Source of the DNA: Aequoribacter sp049615385
GTDB lineage: Bacteria; Pseudomonadota; Gammaproteobacteria; Pseudomonadales; Halieaceae
Reading direction: 5' to 3' (one strand)
DNA length: 64,000 bases
Assembly: GCF_049615385.1 (NCBI RefSeq)
Contig: NZ_JBMZFL010000004.1
The translations under genes were made by a program, and so were the position numbers. Positions within the stretch are counted from its first letter, which is position 1. Each line of letters opens with the position of its first letter. The notes under the pieces were generated by a model. The model saw nothing but the letters and a program-made list of their open reading frames with translations. It was not told where the DNA came from and did not search any database. Below are positions 15,912-25,062 of this stretch, piece by piece.

Positions 15912-17420
15912 ATGGTGCAGCCAAAGTTTTTGCACGATCTTCCTCGTGCTCGCGCGCATTGCTCGCCCGAGTCCTGGGCTCTGTTGGGTGACTCTGAATT
16001 AACCTACAGCGATTTAGCACAGCAAGTGGATGCACTTGCTCGTTATCTCGCTAAACACTATTCCCCGGGTTCTCGAGTTGGTGTTCTGGCGTGGAATAGC
16101 AACGAATACCTTATTTTAATTTATGCCTGCTCCGCCGCAGGCTTAGTGCTTGTGCCACTAAATACTCGCTTGGCGGGCGCGGAGTGGCGGTATCAGCTGC
16201 AGTCAACGCGCCCCAGTTTGTTGGTGTATGGTCCGGAGTTTAAACAGCAAAGTCTGGGCTTGGCGGTAGAGCTTAAGGTTCAGCACGTGGGAATCGAAAT
16301 CCTGGTAGAGCACAGAGCTAAAGCATCTGAGACTGCCTTGCCTATATTGACATCTGACCTCCCCGTATGGATTTTGCACACTTCCGGATCCACCGGTAAA
16401 CCCAAAGGCGCGATGTTGACCCATCAATCGTTTTTAGCGGGTTTGGAATCTGCCGCACAGGGCCGCCCAGTCTTAGACACCGATGTGTACTTATACCCGT
16501 TTCCTTTGTTTCATGTGTCGGCGCACAACGTCTTTTTGCAGCATCGATACGGTGCCGCAGTTTTGCTGCTGCCTGGGTTTGACGCCGATCGAGTATTGAG
16601 TCTTTGTGAGCAAGGGCAGGTATCTACCTTGAGCCTAGCGCCGACTATGCTTGCTATGCTGCTTGATCATCCGGGATACTCTCCTGAGAAGTTAAAAGGT
16701 GTTCGAGCTATTGGTTATGGGGCATCAGCCATGCCTCTACCCCTCATGCAAACGCTGTTGAGTACTCTGGATATCGAGCTGTCGCAAAGCTACGGTATGA
16801 CAGAGCTATCGGGCAGTATCTCTTTTTTGATGCCTGACGATCATCGCGCAGGGCTGACCGATCCCAGCATTATGCGCTCGGTCGGACGCCCCGTGGAGGG
16901 TGTTGAAGTGACGATACGAAATGATCAAGGCGATGTGTTGCCCCCGGGTTTGGTGGGAGAGGTCTGCGTTGCGGCGGATCAATGCATGACAGGCTATTGG
17001 GAGCGCTCGCAAGAGACAGAGAGTGCGATTGGCGCAGGATTTTTGCGAACCGGGGATTTGGGGGTCTTCGATGAGCGCGGGTATTTAACCCTCGTAGACC
17101 GTAAAAAAGATATGATCATTAGCGGCGGTGAAAATATCGCTTCGCGCGAAGTTGAGGATGTTTTATCCGCACACAGCAGCGTGAAACAGGTCGCAGTAGT
17201 AGGCTTGCCCAATGATCGTTGGGGCGAGGTCGTTTGCGCCTGTTTGGTGTTGTGTCGGGCTGTTGAGGCTGGGGAGCTGGATGTTTTCTGCCGGAAGCAG
17301 TTGGCTGCGTTTAAATGCCCAAAACGTTACGTCACACTGGAATCGTTGCCCTTAAACGCCTCGGGCAAAATCGATAAGCCTGCCCTGAGGCAGGCCCTGC
17401 TGGATCAGTCGCTCAGCTAA
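15912..17420 (+). CDS. Acyl-CoA synthetase (AMP-forming), class I ANL family
   Basis: A 502-residue acid:CoA ligase. The P-loop is WILHTSGSTGKPKGAMLTHQSF; QSYGMTELSG (motif A5), FLRTGDLGVFDERGYLTLVDRKKDMIISGGENI and the lysine motif LPLNASGKIDKPALRQAL follow in the usual order. It activates a carboxylic acid (fatty, aromatic or other) as the acyl-AMP and then the CoA thioester; specificity cannot be told. The C-terminus overlaps by a few bases the convergent creatininase gene. It resembles medium/long-chain fatty acyl-CoA ligases by length. Confidence 0.88.
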   Translation: MVQPKFLHDLPRARAHCSPESWALLGDSELTYSDLAQQVDALARYLAKHYSPGSRVGVLAWNSNEYLILIYACSAAGLVLVPLNTRLAGAEWRYQLQSTRPSLLVYGPEFKQQSLGLAVELKVQHVGIEILVEHRAKASETALPILTSDLPVWILHTSGSTGKPKGAMLTHQSFLAGLESAAQGRPVLDTDVYLYPFPLFHVSAHNVFLQHRYGAAVLLLPGFDADRVLSLCEQGQVSTLSLAPTMLAMLLDHPGYSPEKLKGVRAIGYGASAMPLPLMQTLLSTLDIELSQSYGMTELSGSISFLMPDDHRAGLTDPSIMRSVGRPVEGVEVTIRNDQGDVLPPGLVGEVCVAADQCMTGYWERSQETESAIGAGFLRTGDLGVFDERGYLTLVDRKKDMIISGGENIASREVEDVLSAHSSVKQVAVVGLPNDRWGEVVCACLVLCRAVEAGELDVFCRKQLAAFKCPKRYVTLESLPLNASGKIDKPALRQALLDQSLS

Positions 17421-18163
17421 GATTGAGCGAATTTTTGAAAGTCTGCCCACAAGGCTTGCGCCGTCACATCGATTATCGTGCTACCCGCTTCAATCGTTGC
17501 CTGAGTCGGGTCTGAGCCGATGCGGCCATCTGGGAAGTTAGCTCGGTAATGCTCAGCGTCCGTGAAGGAGCCAATCGGCGCAATTTTCGGTTCCAATGTT
17601 TGGTTCCTGACTTGATCAGGGTAAGCGGCATAAGTTACCGCGACTTCGGAGGCTGTAGCGTGCATTCCATCCCCTGATGGATGCAGTTCTTTGCATTTCG
17701 CCATAACCGAGGGTAATTCCCACCAGTTTTTCGAGGTCATGCGCAGGGCGGGCTGGCGAGGAGGAGAGGGCTCGAAACTGCGTTGTGCATACACCTCGGC
17801 GAACGCCGCTTGAATCGTTGCGGTATTGCCCCCGTGGCCATTAAACCAATACAGTTTTTTAAAGCCGTGTTTAGCCAACGATAGACTCCAGTCTGAGATA
17901 GCCGCAATCATGGTTGAGGGGCGAAGCGTCATGGTTCCCGGAAAGCCCAAATGATGTTGCGCACACCCCACATTAAAGGTTGGACCTATGAGCACACCGT
18001 GTTCATCACCAACACGCTTTGCTATCACTTCGGGGCAGATCGCATCGGTTCCAATCAGCCCTGTTGGCCCGTGCTGCTCCATCGAGCCGATAGGGATAAT
18101 AATAGCGTCCGATGTTTTGAGATACTGCTCGATATCGGTCCAAGTACTTAATGAAAGTTGCAT
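17417..18163 (-). CDS. Creatininase-family amidohydrolase
   Basis: A 248-residue metal-dependent hydrolase of the creatininase/MftE fold. The metal ligands are in IIPIGSMEQHGPTGLIGTDAICPE (Glu, His, Asp) and LYWFNGHGGNTATIQAA (His-Gly-Gly-Asn), with GDGMHATASEVAVTYAAYP as the late Glu-containing motif. Family members open the cyclic amide of creatinine or act on formamides and peptide-derived cofactors; which of these applies is unknown. GAGG sits eight bases before the ATG at 18163, preferred over GTG at 18172. The tail meets the acyl-CoA ligase tail with a few bases of overlap. Confidence 0.87.
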   Translation of the reverse strand: MQLSLSTWTDIEQYLKTSDAIIIPIGSMEQHGPTGLIGTDAICPEVIAKRVGDEHGVLIGPTFNVGCAQHHLGFPGTMTLRPSTMIAAISDWSLSLAKHGFKKLYWFNGHGGNTATIQAAFAEVYAQRSFEPSPPRQPALRMTSKNWWELPSVMAKCKELHPSGDGMHATASEVAVTYAAYPDQVRNQTLEPKIAPIGSFTDAEHYRANFPDGRIGSDPTQATIEAGSTIIDVTAQALWADFQKFAQS

Positions 18164-18254
18164 GCCTAACACCTCATGTTGGGGGGTTAAGTATACGAAT
18201 TGGGATGGGTGATTGTCATCAGGCCTAGGGTGAATGCCCCAGGCCTTAAATGGT

Positions 18255-19532
18255 TTACTTGCCGGGTTTTAAACGAATAATTCCCATGGCTTTAAGAACG
18301 TACTTCTCGTAAATCGGTTCGGTGCGCCCGGTGCGCATTTTGCGCATAAAATATTTTTCAAAAGCGATTTTAGCCAGGTGGACCCACTTGCCTTTTTTGG
18401 CCCAAGTCACGTTGCGAGGTGGTATCTGTGGTAGCGCTACGAAGGCAACACCATCGTCGCCCAAATCGGCTAAACACAATGCATTCCAAGTTGCTTTGTG
18501 AGAGGGCTCTTTACCTTCTAGTTCCTCGGCGATGTTCTCAACAATCGCAGTGACCATTGATTCGATCATATACCCCGTTTTAGGTGCGCCTGTGGGGACA
18601 GGGGTGGCTTCGACCGGGGGAATAGCAACGCATACCCCGGCCGAGTAGATATTAGGGTAGGTGGGGTTGCGCTGATGGTCGTCGATTAGCACAAAGCCGC
18701 GTGGATTACACAGTCCTTCGACATTAGCGACCGCATCCACACCTTTAAACGCTGGAATAAACAAAGAGAATTTCGATTCAAGTTCTTGTTCTTTAATGAC
18801 TTCACCCGCGTCATTATGCTCCGCGATTTTAACTGTGCTATCAGTGGCTTCTAGGATTTTGGCGTTGGTCACCCACTTAATATGGCGTTGGCGCATCTCA
18901 GATTCTAAAAGTGATTTCGAGTCACCGACGCCACCTAAACCCATGTGGCCAATGTAGGGTTCGCTGGTCACAAAGGTCATGGGTACTTGGTCGCGAATTT
19001 TGCGTTTGCGGAGGTCAGCTTCGACGATCATGGCAAATTCGTAGGCTGGGCCAAAGCAGCTGGCACCTTGTGCTGCACCGATGACAATAGGTCCGGGGTT
19101 CTCTAAAAATTTTTCGTACGCCTGGGCCGCAGCTTGCGAGTGTGGCGTGCTGCACACGCTGTGTGTGTTAGCGCTTGGTCCGGTTCCCGGAATTTCGTCA
19201 AATGCGAGTTTGGGGCCCGTGGCGATAATGAGATAGTCGTAGTCGATCGTAGCGCCGTCATCCAGTGTGAGCTTGTTACCCTTGGCATCAATCGCTGACA
19301 CCGATTGCGCAATAAATTTTATGCCACGGCGTTCGACGTATTTGCGGATGGGTACGAGTACCTCGCTGGGTTTGCGCCAGCCAACTACTACCCAAGGGTT
19401 ACTGGGCGTAAATTGGAAATCTTCACTCGGATTTATTAAGGTGATATCGTGTTTTTTACCTAAGTGTGATTTCAGATCGTAGGCCGCCGGCATGCCCCCG
19501 AGGCCTGCGCCCATTACTACAATATGTGCCAT
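18255..19532 (-). CDS. Sulfide:quinone oxidoreductase-like flavoprotein
   Basis: A 425-residue FAD enzyme of the SQR/NADH-dehydrogenase-II family. The N-terminal FAD fold is IVVMGAGLGGMPAAYDLK; the second dinucleotide region ends in DYLIIATGPKLAFDEIPG; a cysteine pair suited to sulfide chemistry appears as SVCSTPHS and GAAQGASCFGPAYEF. The C-terminal PNIYSAGVCVAIPP is the flavin-binding stretch of this family. SQRs bind the inner face of the membrane and pass electrons from sulfide to quinone. AAGGAG precedes the ATG. A perfect FNR/ANR box 57 bases upstream suggests induction at low oxygen. Could also be a related flavocytochrome or NDH-like enzyme. Confidence 0.82.
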   Translation of the reverse strand: MAHIVVMGAGLGGMPAAYDLKSHLGKKHDITLINPSEDFQFTPSNPWVVVGWRKPSEVLVPIRKYVERRGIKFIAQSVSAIDAKGNKLTLDDGATIDYDYLIIATGPKLAFDEIPGTGPSANTHSVCSTPHSQAAAQAYEKFLENPGPIVIGAAQGASCFGPAYEFAMIVEADLRKRKIRDQVPMTFVTSEPYIGHMGLGGVGDSKSLLESEMRQRHIKWVTNAKILEATDSTVKIAEHNDAGEVIKEQELESKFSLFIPAFKGVDAVANVEGLCNPRGFVLIDDHQRNPTYPNIYSAGVCVAIPPVEATPVPTGAPKTGYMIESMVTAIVENIAEELEGKEPSHKATWNALCLADLGDDGVAFVALPQIPPRNVTWAKKGKWVHLAKIAFEKYFMRKMRTGRTEPIYEKYVLKAMGIIRLKPGK

Positions 19533-19589
19533 TGCTTGCTCCTTACTTTTCGCCAGTGTCTATGGTGCGATAGTCGCTCTAGAGCCGCG

Positions 19590-19603
19590 TTGATGTGAAT
19601 CAA
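19590..19603. promoter_or_regulatory. Perfect FNR/ANR box
   Basis: TTGAT-gtga-ATCAA, an exact match to the FNR/ANR half-site consensus with four-base spacer. It lies 57 bases before the SQR-like gene on the minus strand and about 95 before the small membrane gene on the plus strand; the former is the more natural target. Confidence 0.65.
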
Positions 19604-19698
19604 AAGCGAGGGTCTTAATGGCCGGGCTCCTTGCATTGAAAAAGTCGAGCCGTGTCCTAGTCTTCGACTGTCTTTCCTAAAATAAGAGAACAAAAGAT

Positions 19699-20034
19699 AT
19701 GGCGATGTTTAGAGCATGGTTGGTGGTTCTGTTGATAGCTATGTCGGTTTATACCGCGGTGACCGTTCAGCAATACGGGTGGAATTTATTTGATCCGTTT
19801 TTCTCTGAAATGCTGACTTTTTCTTGGTTTGGACAGTTCAATTTAGATTTCATGTTTATGCTAAGTTTGTCGGCATTGTGGGTGTCATGGCGACATCGCT
19901 TCTCCCCCGCGGGCCTGGCTTTGGGGTTGGTGGCCTTTTTGGGCGGCATACTCTTTTTAACGGTTTACCTGCTAATTCAGTCCCGAGGTCATGAGTCACT
20001 GGAGGCGCTATTGCTAAAACGCATTGGTTCTTGA
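19699..20034 (+). CDS. Small membrane protein, unknown
   Basis: A 111-residue protein with three hydrophobic segments: about 5-23 (WLVVLLIAMSVYTAVTV), 48-63 (FNLDFMFMLSLSALWVSWR) and 72-92 (LALGLVAFLGGILFLTVYLL). The pattern WFGQFNLDFMF...ALWVSWRHRFSPAG recalls small membrane proteins of the DUF2834 kind, but the identity is from memory and uncertain. AGAGA precedes the ATG. Alone between the SQR-like gene (divergent, sharing the ANR box region) and the HD-GYP gene (convergent). Confidence 0.7.
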   Translation: MAMFRAWLVVLLIAMSVYTAVTVQQYGWNLFDPFFSEMLTFSWFGQFNLDFMFMLSLSALWVSWRHRFSPAGLALGLVAFLGGILFLTVYLLIQSRGHESLEALLLKRIGS

Positions 20035-20130
20035 TGGCCGCCCACGTTAAAGCGCAGATTTGTACGCCCTGAACGTCGCGTTACGGACTGAATTAAGGGT
20101 TGGTATTACATACCGGTAATGGGTGTTGAG

Positions 20131-21654
20131 TTATTCGTCGGCAAATTCTCTAGCAATTCGCTGAAATTGATCGTGAACGACCAAAAATGTGGCGCCAACA
20201 TCGGGGTCAAAGTGAGTACCTATGCCTTCTTTGATCAGTTTGATTGCCTCCTCGTGCGAGAAAGCCCGTTTGTAGACACGCTCGGAGATCAATGCATCAT
20301 AGACGTCCGCTAAAGCCATGAGGCGCGCCGAGAACGGAATGGCGTCGCCTGCCAGCCCTTCAGGGTAACCAGAACCGTCCCATTTTTCTTGGTGATAAAG
20401 CGCTATGTCTTTAGCGTGCTGAAGGAAAGCAATTTCTACACCTAGTGCTTCTTCGGCGCGAACAATAGCGTCGTATCCCACTGTGGTGTGGGTTTTCATA
20501 ATCTCGAATTCTTCGGGTGTCAGCTTGCCAGGTTTACATAAAATTTCGTCTTTGATGCCGACCTTGCCGATGTCGTGTAAAGGCGCCGATTTGTAGAGCT
20601 GATCGATATAGTCATCGGTCAGGAACGACTCAAAACGGGGGTGACGACGCAAGTGCTCAGCCAGCAGACGCACATATTTTTTGGTTCTAATAATATGGTT
20701 GCCCGTTTCGTTATCACGCGTTTCTGCCAGCGAAGCCATGGCGTGAATGACAACTTCTTGTAGCTGAGCAATTTCTGAAGCACTGCGTCGCTCTTTGGTG
20801 ATGTCACGTCCAGCACCACGGTAGCCCTCGAACTGGCCGTTGTCGCTATACCGCGGTGTGCCGCGTAATTCATGCCAAAGTGTTTGCGCATTGTCTTTGA
20901 TGCTGTAGATAAAAATAAAATCGGCCTGCTCCGATAGATCGTCTTTTAGCGTTAGCCAATTGTCCTCTGGGACGATAGCTGGGATCTCCCAGAGGCGCTT
21001 ACCCAAGGTGTTATCCGCGCTCAGTGCAGCTACTTTGGTTAGAGTGGTGAGACTGAGTTTTAACTGACTGTCCAGTTCCCAAAACCAATCCGACGATACC
21101 GTAGCAATGTCTGCAAAGCGTTTACGCGATATGCTGTCAGCCTGCTCTGCTCTGAGCCATCCCCTGAATACCCTCGTGTTCAGAAGATACAGCCCGAGGG
21201 TTACAATAGTCAGTGCACCCACAAGAACCGCGATCATGATCGGGACCCGGTCGTTGATTGATCGAGTCAGAGTGATTGTTCCCAGATTGCCCTGTGGTGC
21301 CGTAATGGTTTGAGTAAAACTGACATTAGGCGCTTCAAGGGCGTGCTCTATGGCAATAAGCTGTGAACCGGCAGGTGTTGTGAGTTGGAGGGTCGTTTTT
21401 TTGTGGAGTACATCTTGGGCAAGCTCTTCAAGCCGGGTGTTGCTCAGGTTTAATTCAGTTGCGCCATCCACTTCTCTGGTAATGAGTCTAGATAGAATAA
21501 GCGCCTCGTCACTTAGTATCACCCTGGCTTCTTCAAACTGACGAATGGTAAATATCGTGGCCGGCAACAAGCATACAGCGATAAAAACTAGCACCAAAAG
21601 TACACGTAGCTTTTGAATACTGGGTAAGCTGCTGCTTGGGCTGTCTGGGCGCAT
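20131..21654 (-). CDS. Membrane PAS / HD-GYP phosphodiesterase
   Basis: A 507-residue sensor enzyme: membrane helix (about 16-38), periplasmic region (39-135), second helix (136-158), a PAS domain (about 180-285; ATVSSDWFWELD...EGYRGAGRDITKERR) and an HD-GYP domain (about 300-490). The catalytic pair is His360-Asp361 in LHDIGKVGIKDEIL, followed by LYHQEKWDGSGYPEG with the GYP motif and RLMALADVYDALISER. HD-GYP enzymes hydrolyse c-di-GMP to pGpG or GMP, opposing the GGDEF gene at 14642. All key residues seem intact. Divergent from the TonB receptor gene with only about 70 bases between. Confidence 0.9.
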   Translation of the reverse strand: MRPDSPSSSLPSIQKLRVLLVLVFIAVCLLPATIFTIRQFEEARVILSDEALILSRLITREVDGATELNLSNTRLEELAQDVLHKKTTLQLTTPAGSQLIAIEHALEAPNVSFTQTITAPQGNLGTITLTRSINDRVPIMIAVLVGALTIVTLGLYLLNTRVFRGWLRAEQADSISRKRFADIATVSSDWFWELDSQLKLSLTTLTKVAALSADNTLGKRLWEIPAIVPEDNWLTLKDDLSEQADFIFIYSIKDNAQTLWHELRGTPRYSDNGQFEGYRGAGRDITKERRSASEIAQLQEVVIHAMASLAETRDNETGNHIIRTKKYVRLLAEHLRRHPRFESFLTDDYIDQLYKSAPLHDIGKVGIKDEILCKPGKLTPEEFEIMKTHTTVGYDAIVRAEEALGVEIAFLQHAKDIALYHQEKWDGSGYPEGLAGDAIPFSARLMALADVYDALISERVYKRAFSHEEAIKLIKEGIGTHFDPDVGATFLVVHDQFQRIAREFADE

Positions 21655-21726
21655 ACAGGTGTAGTCGAGTCACATTGACTTAATAATTAGGCAAGCGCAT
21701 GTTAACCGAACATAAACTTGTTTACT

Positions 21727-23934
21727 ATGAGCGCTCTGTTAAAAGCAAGTTTGTCTAAATTAGGTCCATTTGTGCAAAACATACGTTCAAAACTGAATTT
21801 CATAGCCTGTTGTGCAGCGCTGACTGCGCCTTTGAGTGTGGCAGCGCAGTTGGAAGAAATTGTTATCACGGCGCAAAAGCGGCCCGAATCTTTGTTAGAG
21901 TCACCGCTATCACTTGTGGTTATCAGCGAGCAGGAGTTGGAGCGGTCACACTTTGTGGATTTGGCCGATTTAGCGACTTTAGCACCTAATTTACAGGTTC
22001 TTCCTCACCCTAACGCGGCCTCGACGCTCCTGCTATTTATACGAGGTGTTGGGAACTCAGATGAGCAGGTTATCCAAGATCCATCGGTCGCGGTTTATCT
22101 AGACGGTGTTTATTTAAGTCGTAGTCAAGGTCTTGCCAGCGAGTTCCTAGACTTAGAACGTATCGAAGTTTTGCGGGGTCCGCAGGGTACATTGTATGGA
22201 CGCAATGCGACTAGTGGTGCGGTGAACCTGATAACTAAAGCCCCCAGCTTTGACGCGTCAAATTTCTCTCAGACACTGAATACGGGCAGTCGTGCACTGC
22301 TTCGAGCGACCACACATCTGAATGTACCAGTGAGTGACAGTGTTGCAGTGAAGGTCAGTTATCAAAATTCGCAGCAAAACGGTTTTGTGCGCAATGTGGG
22401 AACAGGCGCCCCACGTTTTGGCGATGAAGATCGGAATGCCTGGCGAATTGATGGTCTGTGGCAGCCGAGCGATGATCTCAGGGTGCGACTCATTGTGGAC
22501 AGTGAAGAGGCTTCAGATACGCCCGCCTACGTTGGGGCGGTTGGGCTTTTGCCTGATCGCGTTGATGCGCCCAAGGCAGGAAGTGTTTGGGTTAGTGATT
22601 TGCAGAAAAACTATGTCCAGGCAGACGGCCTGACGGCTATTGTTGATTGGCAAGTGAATTCACATTGGCAGGTGAGGTCGATTACGTCTAAGCGTGAACT
22701 CAGCGATTTTCAGTACCAAGACTTACATTCGGGGGTGCGTGGACCCATAGCGGTATTAATCACCGAGGCTCAGGGTACCCAAGAGCAGCTTAGCCAGGAG
22801 CTGAATTTAACTTACAGCAATGCCGATGAGTCTTTAACAGCAATTTTGGGGGCTTATTGGTTTGACGAAGATGCCAACCGCAATGCCCGTAATACGGTGC
22901 CAGGGGCCAAAGTTCGAAAACTCGTATTTGGCCGAACCATAAACAACAAAGCCAAGGCACTTTACGGCCAAGTGAGTTGGCGTCCGGATTGGCGCGAGCA
23001 GAATCTAGAATTGACCCTAGGTGTGCGAGCATCCGAGGATGAGCGCTACGTCTTGATCGATCGCGCTCAGCAATCGCTTCCAGACGGTCCTTTAATGTTT
23101 GCGCCCATGTCAAATGTGGGACAGCGCGAATTTGATAATGTGAGCCCAAGTTTCATGGCGCGCTACCAGTTATCGGACCAAGCCTACGTTTACGCCAAGC
23201 GAGTCGCTGGCTACAAAAGCGGTGGGTTCAACGCAAGAGCAAGTACAGCAGCGCGCTTTAGCGAAGGCTTTGATGATGAAACGCTGGTCTCGCGAGAGTT
23301 AGGTGTAAAAGCCGAACTGCTAGACCGAAGATTGCGTGTGGCTGCGACCGTGTTCCAGTCTGACTACGATGATATTCAGATGAACGTGCAATCAGATCCA
23401 AATAACATTGTGGTGGCCGATGTTCTGAATGCTGGAAGGGCTTCAATTGATGGCTTTGAGCTGGATATCGATGCCTTGGTTGGCGAGCAAAGCGAGCTAA
23501 CCTTGCGTTACGGATGGCTAGATGCCAACTACGATATCATTCGCGACGCCAACGGTCAGAATATTGCGAGTGATTACCGGTTCATGGGCGCGCCAGAGCA
23601 CTCCGTGTTGTTGGCTTGGTCGAGCGTACTGGGGGCTTCTGCGGAGAGCGGCCTGAGGTACAGTGTGTCTTACAGCTGGCGCGATCAGTTTTTTGGCAGT
23701 AACACAACTGATGCAGGTGTATACCAAGTACCAGCCCATGGGTTGATGTCCGGCGATCTCAGCCGAGCATGGGATTTTGACTGGGGCAGCTTAGAGGCCA
23801 GTTTATGGGGCACTAATCTCCTCGATACCGCTTACTACCGTTGGCACTACAATGCGGGCGCGGGCGGTGCTATACCGTCAGGTGTGTGGGGCGAGCCACG
23901 CACTATCGGGTTAAAGCTTAAGCTCGAACTATAG
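21727..23934 (+). CDS. TonB-dependent outer-membrane receptor
   Basis: A 735-residue receptor. A long N-terminal stretch ends in a hydrophobic signal (FIACCAALTAPLSVAAQ), followed by a TonB box (EEIVITAQK) and a plug domain (FVDLADLATLAPNLQVLP, IRGVGNSDEQVIQDPSVAVYLDGVYLSRSQGLASEFLDLERIEVLRGPQGTLYGRNATSGAVNLIT). The rest is a 22-strand barrel ending in a C-terminal aromatic-rich strand (RTIGLKLKLEL). It brings in a large or rare ligand driven by TonB-ExbB-ExbD. Its place before the hexuronate transporter suggests a carbohydrate ligand, but the LacI palindrome lies downstream of it, not upstream. No good ribosome site; ATG at 21727 preferred to TTG at 21718. Confidence 0.9.
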   Translation: MSALLKASLSKLGPFVQNIRSKLNFIACCAALTAPLSVAAQLEEIVITAQKRPESLLESPLSLVVISEQELERSHFVDLADLATLAPNLQVLPHPNAASTLLLFIRGVGNSDEQVIQDPSVAVYLDGVYLSRSQGLASEFLDLERIEVLRGPQGTLYGRNATSGAVNLITKAPSFDASNFSQTLNTGSRALLRATTHLNVPVSDSVAVKVSYQNSQQNGFVRNVGTGAPRFGDEDRNAWRIDGLWQPSDDLRVRLIVDSEEASDTPAYVGAVGLLPDRVDAPKAGSVWVSDLQKNYVQADGLTAIVDWQVNSHWQVRSITSKRELSDFQYQDLHSGVRGPIAVLITEAQGTQEQLSQELNLTYSNADESLTAILGAYWFDEDANRNARNTVPGAKVRKLVFGRTINNKAKALYGQVSWRPDWREQNLELTLGVRASEDERYVLIDRAQQSLPDGPLMFAPMSNVGQREFDNVSPSFMARYQLSDQAYVYAKRVAGYKSGGFNARASTAARFSEGFDDETLVSRELGVKAELLDRRLRVAATVFQSDYDDIQMNVQSDPNNIVVADVLNAGRASIDGFELDIDALVGEQSELTLRYGWLDANYDIIRDANGQNIASDYRFMGAPEHSVLLAWSSVLGASAESGLRYSVSYSWRDQFFGSNTTDAGVYQVPAHGLMSGDLSRAWDFDWGSLEASLWGTNLLDTAYYRWHYNAGAGGAIPSGVWGEPRTIGLKLKLEL

Positions 23935-23982
23935 TGATCAAAGCGTAAGCATTGCCTGTTATTTTTCTAAGGGGTAGACTGC

Positions 23983-24003
23983 AATTGGTCAGGCCAATTT
24001 TTC
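23983..24003 (+). terminator. Weak terminator after the TonB receptor
   Basis: AATTGG-tcagg-CCAATT hairpin followed by a few T. Located 48 bases after the TonB receptor stop and just before the TRAP promoter; it would separate the two units. The stem is short (six pairs), so strength is doubtful. Confidence 0.4.
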
Positions 24004-24004
24004 G

Positions 24005-24033
24005 TTGACCTTTGCTGGTTCGTGGCCTATCAT
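24005..24033 (+). promoter_or_regulatory. Sigma-70 promoter for the TRAP/KDG operon
   Basis: TTGACC (24005) and TATCAT (24028) are separated by 17 bases, a good -35/-10 pair. The LacI-type palindrome begins at the end of the -10 box, so a bound repressor would block the start of transcription. Confidence 0.65.
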
Positions 24034-24046
24034 GCCACCGGTGGCA
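24033..24046. promoter_or_regulatory. LacI-type operator TGCCACCGGTGGCA (dctP)
   Basis: Perfect 14-base palindrome with the central CG typical of LacI-family sites. It lies just upstream of the TRAP dctP start and overlaps the promoter. An identical copy is at 30425, in front of uxaC. The LacI regulator encoded at 27890 is the obvious binder. Confidence 0.8.
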
Positions 24047-24069
24047 GAAAAATAATCAGGAGATCTCCA

Positions 24070-25062
24070 TTGTTCGTATTTGCCCGTATTCGTGAGGCTC
24101 GGCGCCTTGCAATGGCGTTGATGACGCTGCTACTCGTGTCTTGTGGCGCACAGCAAGATGTCATGGTGTTGCGGGTGGGACACAGCCTGGACCCCTCGCA
24201 TACTGTGCACAAAGCCATGCTGAAGATGGGAGAACGCTTACAGCAATTGTCGGGCGGAACGATGGCGATCGAGCTCTATCCGAGTGGTCAGCTTGGATCT
24301 GAGCGTGAATTGATCGAACTTCTGCAGATTGGCAGCTTGGCCATGACGAAAGTGTCGGCGAGTCCGCTCGAAGGTTTCGTGCCAACGATGAAACTCTTCA
24401 ATATCCCTTACTTGTTCCGCGATCAGGAACACTTTTTTAAGGTGCTCGATTCTGATATCGGGCGTGACATTCTGGCGTCGTTAAAGTCAGCGCAATTGCT
24501 GGGTTTGGGTTATTACGATGCGGGCAGTCGCAGTTTCTATACCACCAAAAAGCCCGTGGTGACGCCCGCCGATCTGGCAAGTGTTAAAATACGTGTGCAA
24601 GAAAGTCAGGCAGCGATGGCTATGATTCGCGCGCTTGGCGGCAACCCCACGCCGATTTCCTGGGGTGAGTTATATACCGCTTTACAGCAGGGTGTGGTCG
24701 ACGGCGCTGAGAACAACCCACCCAGTTTTTATTTGTCGCGTCACTACGAAGTTGCGCCTTACTACATTTTGGATGAGCACACCTCGGTACCTGATGTCAT
24801 TTTGATTAGTCGCTACGTATGGGAGCGTTTATCTGAGCAACAGCAGGCTTGGTTGCAACAGGCGGTGGACGAATCTGTGGATTTTCAGAGGGCGCAATGG
24901 CAGTTGGATACCGAGGCAGCCCTAGCAGCGGTGCAAGAAGCTGGCGTTCAGGTGATTAGTGCCGATAAGTCACAGTTTAAACAGCAGGTGTCGGGGCTGA
25001 TTAATGAGCTCAAAGCGGGCGAGTTGGGGGCGATGATTCAGCGCATTGAGGAGGTGCAGTGA
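24070..25062 (+). CDS. TRAP transporter solute-binding protein DctP
   Basis: A 330-residue periplasmic binding protein. The signal ends in the lipobox-like LLLVSC, so it may be a lipoprotein. Then VLRVGHSLDPSHTVHKAMLKMGERLQQLSGGTMAIELYPSGQLGSERELIELLQIGSLAMTKV, and ARG-bearing VKIRVQESQAAMAMIRALGGNPTPISWGELYTALQQGVVDGAENNP are the hallmarks of DctP; the arginine in IRVQ binds the carboxylate. TTG at 24070 has AGGAG (24058-24062) upstream; an in-frame GTG at 24022 would lie within the promoter, so the TTG is preferred. Begins a TRAP/kinase/LacI unit, probably for hexuronates or similar acids. Confidence 0.9.
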   Translation: MFVFARIREARRLAMALMTLLLVSCGAQQDVMVLRVGHSLDPSHTVHKAMLKMGERLQQLSGGTMAIELYPSGQLGSERELIELLQIGSLAMTKVSASPLEGFVPTMKLFNIPYLFRDQEHFFKVLDSDIGRDILASLKSAQLLGLGYYDAGSRSFYTTKKPVVTPADLASVKIRVQESQAAMAMIRALGGNPTPISWGELYTALQQGVVDGAENNPPSFYLSRHYEVAPYYILDEHTSVPDVILISRYVWERLSEQQQAWLQQAVDESVDFQRAQWQLDTEAALAAVQEAGVQVISADKSQFKQQVSGLINELKAGELGAMIQRIEEVQ

